DNA from: a virus
Length of the DNA stretch: 35,901 nucleotides
Reading direction: 5' to 3' (one strand)
Virus record (IMG/VR): IMGVR_UViG_3300031600_000014
Coordinates: 1-35,901 of that record
The notes below the pieces were generated by a model that saw only the letters and a list, made by a program, of their open reading frames with translations, was not told the DNA's origin and did no database searches. Positions 31,761 through 35,901 of this stretch are shown in pieces. Positions within the stretch are counted from its first letter, which is position 1. Every line of letters begins with the position of its first letter. The position numbers and the translations under genes were made by a program.

Positions 31761-31921
31761 AGGCCGTCATCATCCTCCTCGCGTTCGCGCTGGCCGGTTG
31801 CGAGGAGCCGCAGGCAATGGCTGACCAGTACTGTGAGATGGTCGAGCTTCACAAAACCTCCGGCGGCGATTACGGCTGGCCGGACTACAACGAGAACTAT
31901 GATGAGAACTGTAATGAGTGA
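31757..31921 (+). CDS. Small lipoprotein
   Basis: A 54-residue product with a GTG start that overlaps the preceding stop. It has a short basic-hydrophobic signal (MKAVIILLAFALAGC) with a lipobox (LAGC), so Cys15 should be lipid-modified and the mature 40-residue acidic peptide anchored in the periplasm. The rest has two other cysteines and a 'GGDYGWPDYNENYDENC' motif that I recall from small phage proteins of unknown function. An early lipoprotein could act in superinfection exclusion, as T5 Llp does; this is inference. Confidence 0.75.
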   Translation: MKAVIILLAFALAGCEEPQAMADQYCEMVELHKTSGGDYGWPDYNENYDENCNE

Positions 31922-32174
31922 TTCAGAAGTCAACATCAGGCTCGCGATCGAGATGGTGTGTATGCTCCTCCAGGGGGCCAACGTCAAAACCGTCGCGGCC
32001 GCTACAGGGGTCACGCAACCGACCATCAGGCGCTGGCGCACGCAAGGCGTGAATCGCCCTGGCCTTTACACGTTTATTAATCTCGCGGCATACTTCGAGG
32101 TGAGCGTGAGCATTCGGGATCTTCGGGAACTCACCCGCAATCGCCGTCGTCTTTACGCGGTCGCAGAAAGTTAG
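31914..32174 (+). CDS. Helix-turn-helix regulator candidate
   Basis: The ATG at 31914 (MSDSEVNIRLAIEMVCMLL) gives 86 residues. It contains a helix-turn-helix, 'VKTVAAATGVTQPTIRRW', with a following 'YTFINLAAYFEVS' helix typical of small HTH proteins. It overlaps the lipoprotein stop by eight bases. A transcriptional regulator of early or middle genes is likely, but no target is known. Confidence 0.7.
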   Translation: MSDSEVNIRLAIEMVCMLLQGANVKTVAAATGVTQPTIRRWRTQGVNRPGLYTFINLAAYFEVSVSIRDLRELTRNRRRLYAVAES

Positions 32175-32184
32175 GAGAAAGCCC

Positions 32185-32568
32185 ATGAACATAAGTAAGT
32201 TCACGCAAGCAGTAATCGCCCGGAACGCTCCCCACCTCGACGAGCAGCAGCTGGCGGCGCTTTTAAATATGGGCATACAGGAGCTTGATCGCTGGGCCCG
32301 TTCGCTCGACGATTCCGCCCTGGCAGATCTCGCCATCCAGCTCCAAGAATGGGAGGAGGAGATGAAACGGCTCATTGCAGCGGATAACCTGCCTTGGGAT
32401 GGTTCTCTCGTGGTCTCTCCTGGGGACGGCTTAAAGGTCTGGGCCCGTCGTACAGCTCTTGGGGAACGGCTCCCTATGCCCACGACAGGAGGCTACAGGG
32501 CGAAGTCGCCGGAAGATGCTGCTTCCCGCATCATTTCAGGCCGCTCGACCGCTCCCGGCGCAAAATAA
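32185..32568 (+). CDS. Unknown protein at the end of the early operon
   Basis: A 127-residue protein with TTAGGAG upstream. The N-terminal half is helical ('DEQQLAALLNMGIQELDRWA', 'ALADLAIQLQEWEEEMKRL'); the C-terminal half is disordered-looking. Its last 38 bases overlap the end of the hydrolase gene on the other strand. I do not recognise a family. Confidence 0.6.
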   Translation: MNISKFTQAVIARNAPHLDEQQLAALLNMGIQELDRWARSLDDSALADLAIQLQEWEEEMKRLIAADNLPWDGSLVVSPGDGLKVWARRTALGERLPMPTTGGYRAKSPEDAASRIISGRSTAPGAK

Positions 32569-33142
32569 GCGCCTCGACCCAGCGCCCCGTAAACCTTCCC
32601 CAGTGCCGCGCGGCTTCCGGAGAAAAAATGCCGGAGTGCCGCGCGGCACGAACCTGCCAGACCTCGCTTGATGTATCGACGCTCCTGACGTTCGCTTGCC
32701 CTGCTGAGAACCCATACCGCCCTGCCGCCCCCCAGCCATGTCTCCTGATACCTCCAAGGGAGACGAGGCGCGACCACCACCGGCCCACGAGCACAGCCAA
32801 GTCGAATGGGTTGTACAAGTTGAGCACTTCGATCCCCGGCGGCCATAAGGTATCGCGCCGGAGCGCGGCATTGATCGTCACAACCCCAAGGATCTTGTCT
32901 GGGCATAGTTGCGCGACCTTCCAGCAGATAAGCGCGCCGTTGCTATGCCCGATTAGAACTGTGCCGGGCTGGATCTCCCTCGCGATCCTCTCGACCGCCT
33001 CCGCGTTGCGAAAGCGAACCCCAATAAGGAACGTCCAGCCATAATCGTCTTCCACAATAGGGGGTGGGAGGAACGGCTTAAAACGATCAATTGTCGAAGC
33101 GCCCCCGTCCCAGACGTTGAAGCCGTGAACAAGCCGAATCAT
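32531..33142 (-). CDS. Alpha/beta hydrolase (lipase/esterase-like)
   Basis: A 203-residue protein. The nucleophile elbow is GHSNG with Ser67; 'VHGFNVWDGG' near the start supplies the oxyanion region, Asp114 in 'YNPFDLAVL' and His169 or His180 near the end complete the triad. It is the last gene of the late operon, after endolysin and the Fn3 protein, so a role in lysis or envelope breakdown is plausible, in the manner of LysB esterases, though those are known from mycobacteriophages. It overlaps the Fn3 gene by four bases. Confidence 0.8.
   Translation of the reverse strand: MIRLVHGFNVWDGGASTIDRFKPFLPPPIVEDDYGWTFLIGVRFRNAEAVERIAREIQPGTVLIGHSNGALICWKVAQLCPDKILGVVTINAALRRDTLWPPGIEVLNLYNPFDLAVLVGRWWSRLVSLGGIRRHGWGAAGRYGFSAGQANVRSVDTSSEVWQVRAARHSGIFSPEAARHWGRFTGRWVEALILRRERSSGLK
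32603..32649. other. Imperfect GC-rich hairpin inside the hydrolase gene, just past the early operon
   Basis: GTGCCGCGCGGC-TTCCGG (32603-32620) and CCGGAGTGCCGCGCGGCAC (32631-32649) pair with a small bulge around a ten-base A-rich loop. GTGCCGCGCGGCAC alone is a 14-base palindrome. It lies 35 bases after the early operon stop, where a bidirectional terminator would be expected. It lacks a T run on either side. Confidence 0.5.
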
Positions 33143-33519
33143 CCTCCTCCTCCGGTGAGGATAATAAGGGTGGTTGGCTTCGAGGGGAGCGCGACTGGGT
33201 AGACAACGTCCACAGAATTACTCCGCGCGGATTCTAGGCCATCGAGATCCACGGCTGTCAGGGCGCATGAGAATGTCCCGTACCCATCGAAGATTTCCGC
33301 CAACGGGATCTTGTACTGGCCATCAGACGTGTCGGAAGGGACAGGGACGGCCGCGAGGTCGTCACAATAAAGCTGGTAACTGGACAAGTCTTTTGAGGCG
33401 TCAAACGGCGTCCCGTCAACGCGGGTCGTGGGCGGCTCCCAAGACAAAGTCACGCCCATGGCGGCGTTCGCGATTAGCGCGAGCCCAAGAACGCAAATTC
33501 CAAGCAGCAAACTTTTCAT
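33139..33519 (-). CDS. Secreted fibronectin type III-like protein
   Basis: A 126-residue protein with a clear signal peptide (MKSLLLGICVLGLALIANAA). The mature part matches one fibronectin type III fold: 'VTLSWEPPTTRVDGTPFDASKD', 'LSSYQLYCDD', then 'GTFSCALTAVDLDGLESARS' and 'SVDVVYP'. A glycine-rich tail (LTGGGG) ends it. GAGAGGAA lies before the ATG. It follows the endolysin and may be a virion-surface or periplasmic adhesin; the role is unknown. Confidence 0.82.
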   Translation of the reverse strand: MKSLLLGICVLGLALIANAAMGVTLSWEPPTTRVDGTPFDASKDLSSYQLYCDDLAAVPVPSDTSDGQYKIPLAEIFDGYGTFSCALTAVDLDGLESARSNSVDVVYPVALPSKPTTLIILTGGGG

Positions 33520-33587
33520 ACCAGTTCCTCTCGCATGCTCTAGTGGGGGAGTTGGTTGGGGCTCCCCGTTCGTAAAGGGTCACCCAT

Positions 33588-34046
33588 TTACCCACGTCTG
33601 CGCACAGCAGGGAGCCGTGCAAACGCCGTTTGGATCCCGACGTCCACCCAGCCGCGCGCGTTATCAGCAGGGAGGCGGCCCCAGGAGGCAATATGCATTT
33701 CATTTTCGGAACATCGAACATCCAGATGGAAGCCGGGTTGGTTCCAATCGGGATAGAACCCTATGCCCGTAAAGCCACAGGCAACCGCGAGGTCGAAAAA
33801 CCGCCGCGCGTCCTCCGCCGTTTCGATCCCTGATGGCTTTACGTCGATTGCGTTGACTTGGCCGTAGCGGTCGAAGTTGTGCTGGCTTGTGTCGGCTTTC
33901 CCCTTCGACCTCCCGGCGGCCGCCAGGTCGTTGCTCGTGTAAATAGGTTTGCCCCACAATTCGCGGAGCGCATCGAGCCCAGTCAGTAGACCTTTATTCA
34001 TCCGGTCGTACCACCCGTGGAACTCGCTTGCTTTAAAGTACTTCAT
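33588..34046 (-). CDS. M15-type endolysin (D-Ala-D-Ala peptidase-like)
   Basis: A 152-residue single-domain protein. The zinc site is 'SQHNFDRYGQVNAIDV', with His56 and Asp68, and His107 in 'GFHLDVR'. This is a variant of the M15 motif in which an insertion of about four residues lies between the His and the Asp, a form I recall from other phage endolysins. There is no separate cell-wall-binding domain, as is common for phages of Gram-negative hosts. It cleaves peptide bonds in peptidoglycan and is released by the holin. Confidence 0.85.
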   Translation of the reverse strand: MKYFKASEFHGWYDRMNKGLLTGLDALRELWGKPIYTSNDLAAAGRSKGKADTSQHNFDRYGQVNAIDVKPSGIETAEDARRFFDLAVACGFTGIGFYPDWNQPGFHLDVRCSENEMHIASWGRLPADNARGWVDVGIQTAFARLPAVRRRG

Positions 34047-34054
34047 GCGTTCTC

Positions 34055-35497
34055 CTATTGTCGGCGTGCTCGACAGGCGATTGTTATTGAATTGTTGTCG
34101 GAGGCTACCAGGCTTTCAAACTGGCAGATCTGCCAGCTCCTTTCGTCGATTTCCAAAAATGGGAAGTCCTGGCGTGTGAATCTTTCTTCGTGGACAAGAA
34201 CCTCGTCGCTCAACACCGCAAGTTTGACGTCATTGCCGTCTTTCACACAACACTTCCTTTCGAACGTCAACAACTTCCGATAGATCCGAATCACAAATTC
34301 AGTTGGTCGTGAAACGTCGTTGAGTGGAAAAGCATTTTCAAAGTCGACTTCGATGCGGCCGGGCTCTGTTAGATCCTCTCGAATATGTATGGAGCGCGTT
34401 GTATCGGGCATGTTTAAAATGACCTGCCCATCATCATAGATTTCTTTTGGCCCACTGAAATCAATCGACCAACCGGCGGTCGCGGTTTCCATAACGAACT
34501 CTCGGAAGTAACCGAGTGCGCGTGTGTTGTTGAACAAGTCCGGGTCGCAGTTGGGAAGTATGTCTACGCAAGATCCATAGCCGACTTCAACAAAAGACCT
34601 TGGTGCTGAGTGCCGGATAGTAAGTTGTACCGGGACGTCAGGTGTTGAAACAGGCTCGCAATAAACGCGAAGATAAGCGGAGCCCGGACGCCTTTCCGGT
34701 CTGCTTACTGTACCGAATCGGGTGATGCTGTCTGTTGGCTCGACGAGGTACGGACGCCAAACAATTCCGTCGTATTCAAAGTCGTTCGCATCCACAGTTT
34801 CGGCTTCATCTCCAAACTGTAGCTCCGGCCCTTCTTCGATTATGTCAGGGTAGTTACCACCGCCTACCGGGATGTAAGAATACAAAGCGTAAGGCGGTGA
34901 ACTCTGATTAAAGTTATTGAAGTCTATGCAAGAAGGCCCGCCGTATGCAGACCAGTAGTTGTCAACTCGAACCCTCTTGTAGCGAGGCGTCGTGGCGGGA
35001 TCGCTGAGGCGCTGATCCACCACCGGATCACCGACTGGGAATATGCCAGACAGATCCAGAAAACTGTTTCCGCCGTTGTAAGCGGCAGAAGTTAAAGCGC
35101 CCGGCGCACTTTCGTTCGCTTCCAAGTACACGCGGCCATCGCCCGGAGGATACGTGGATGGGTTGATGTACTTCGCAACCGGCTCCGCTCGCGAATAAAG
35201 AACTTGCTCAAATTCACTTTCCAAATTCAAGTTGCGAGTTGGCCGCAGCCGATCATCTATGAAAAGCGTTGCCGAAATCGACTCAATGAAGCTGGCAGAG
35301 ATTAGACTTGAAACGCCGTCTTCAGAGGAGCCGTTTACGTCCAGGCATTGTGTGAGGTTGTCAGCGTTAGACTCGCCGATGGGGGTGTAAACGCCCCCCT
35401 CTTCAACCAGCATATCTATGAAATAAACATAGTCAATTGGAAATCCTCCAGCCGCGAAGTTTACAATGTTCTGGAACGCGCCTTCAAATAAAGCCAT
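34055..35497 (-). CDS. Large late protein of unknown family, between holin and endolysin
   Basis: About 480 residues (start at 35497, overlapping the holin-like stop as TGATG). The N-terminal part 'FEGAFQNIVNFAAGGFPIDYVYFID' is hydrophobic with a TM-like character, then the protein is soluble, rich in Pro/Tyr/Asp/Cys ('CIDFNNF', 'YGSCVDILPNCDPDLF', 'LLTFERKCCVKDGND'). I find no known domain. Its base composition looks less GC-rich than its neighbours, suggesting a separate origin. A tail tip, receptor-binding or lysis-related role can be imagined, but none is shown. Confidence 0.6.
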   Translation of the reverse strand: MALFEGAFQNIVNFAAGGFPIDYVYFIDMLVEEGGVYTPIGESNADNLTQCLDVNGSSEDGVSSLISASFIESISATLFIDDRLRPTRNLNLESEFEQVLYSRAEPVAKYINPSTYPPGDGRVYLEANESAPGALTSAAYNGGNSFLDLSGIFPVGDPVVDQRLSDPATTPRYKRVRVDNYWSAYGGPSCIDFNNFNQSSPPYALYSYIPVGGGNYPDIIEEGPELQFGDEAETVDANDFEYDGIVWRPYLVEPTDSITRFGTVSRPERRPGSAYLRVYCEPVSTPDVPVQLTIRHSAPRSFVEVGYGSCVDILPNCDPDLFNNTRALGYFREFVMETATAGWSIDFSGPKEIYDDGQVILNMPDTTRSIHIREDLTEPGRIEVDFENAFPLNDVSRPTEFVIRIYRKLLTFERKCCVKDGNDVKLAVLSDEVLVHEERFTRQDFPFLEIDERSWQICQFESLVASDNNSITIACRARRQ

Positions 35498-35856
35498 CAG
35501 TGTACCACCCCCATAGCCTGCATGAGTCGCAACCCGGCCAGCACGCTTCCCGACGTCGCGATTACCAGCGGGACGCCCCACTTGATAATCCGCCAGCTAC
35601 CGCTCGCGGCGGCCTGCTCGACCTTTACTTCACCCAGGGCAGACAGCACGGCAATATTATCGTCATGCACCTGCTGTTGGATGGCCTTCATGTCCAGCCG
35701 CAGATTAGTCAGGGCTTCCGTGGCGGCGCTCATGCGCTCATGCGCCTGGGCGCTGTAACGATACAGCTCCCGTATGTCCTGCTCGTGGCCGTGGAGCTTT
35801 ACCCAAATAGGGTCTAGCGAACCGCGCCGCTCTTTCATCTCAAAAGTATCCCTCAT
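35497..35856 (-). CDS. Holin-like protein with one transmembrane segment
   Basis: About 119 residues from the ATG at 35856 (MRDTFEMKERRGS), with AAGAAG eight bases upstream; a start at 35883 or the inner ATG at 35838 is possible. A coiled-coil-like N-terminal stretch of about 80 residues (heptad-like pattern around 'ALTNLRLDMKAIQQQVHDD') precedes a TM segment near the end (IIKWGVPLVIATSGSVLAGL). This resembles the XhlA/holin-like architecture. It lies just upstream of the endolysin region, so a lysis role is likely. Confidence 0.65.
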   Translation of the reverse strand: MRDTFEMKERRGSLDPIWVKLHGHEQDIRELYRYSAQAHERMSAATEALTNLRLDMKAIQQQVHDDNIAVLSALGEVKVEQAAASGSWRIIKWGVPLVIATSGSVLAGLRLMQAMGVVH

Positions 35857-35901
35857 CGTTAAATCTTCTTGATGTAAGGACATCAGGCGAGTGGGTCGGC
35901 A

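Noticed and set aside
32394-33044. 216-residue plus-strand frame across the convergent junction
   Set aside because: Overlaps the end of the early gene and the hydrolase gene in antisense, and shows no family pattern or ribosome site.
1-35901. tRNA genes and CRISPR arrays
   Set aside because: I found no cloverleaf-like sequence with a conserved T-loop and no regularly spaced repeats.

Overview
This window looks like a tailed, long-tailed (siphovirus-type) phage genome infecting a Gram-negative bacterium. It carries a full set of head, packaging, tail, replication and lysis genes, a small lipobox lipoprotein and a single-domain M15 endolysin. There is no integrase, excisionase or classical CI/Cro immunity region, so a strictly lytic life style is the simplest reading. 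The host cannot be named from the sequence. Read around the edge, the two ends of the window join in frame through one small gene, so the window is probably a complete, circularly permuted genome.

The genome has two divergent transcription units that start from the control region at about 19667-19914. The leftward (minus) unit carries, in order: small early-type genes, a candidate ssDNA-binding protein, a zinc-finger RepB-like prim-pol primase, three small unknowns and an SF3 (DUF5906-type) helicase. After these comes a striking 45-bp inverted repeat with an AT-rich centre. Then follow the terminase small and large subunits, portal, Mu-F-like protein, DUF2213 protein, cement protein, HK97-fold major capsid, a terminator, neck proteins, tail terminator (with an unexpected HhH domain), major tail protein, tail chaperones with a -1 frameshift, tape measure and tail hub. 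Through the edge it continues into a holin-like protein, a 480-aa unknown, endolysin, a secreted Fn3 protein and an alpha/beta hydrolase.

The rightward (plus) unit at 19915-32568 holds early genes: small phage proteins, a DUF932 protein, and a nucleotide-metabolism cluster (FAD/NAD-binding protein, divergent ThyX, HAD fused to an Nmad1-like domain, methyltransferase-like protein). Next come a DnaQ-type exonuclease, a DNA polymerase III alpha subunit, a VRR-NUC nuclease, a SNF2-type helicase, a papain-like small protein and several unknown small genes, including one lipoprotein. Four near-identical and one degenerate copy of a promoter-plus-leader module drive this side, and a conserved GGAGAAC translation cassette precedes most of its genes. 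The two units meet tail to tail with a 38-bp overlap at 32531-32568.

The most unusual points are: the MITE-like inverted repeat flanked by an 8-bp direct repeat; the reused promoter/leader module, including a 78-bp perfect repeat; the possible thymidine-modification cluster; the tail terminator-HhH fusion; and the combination of prim-pol, SF3 helicase and a phage-encoded Pol III alpha.
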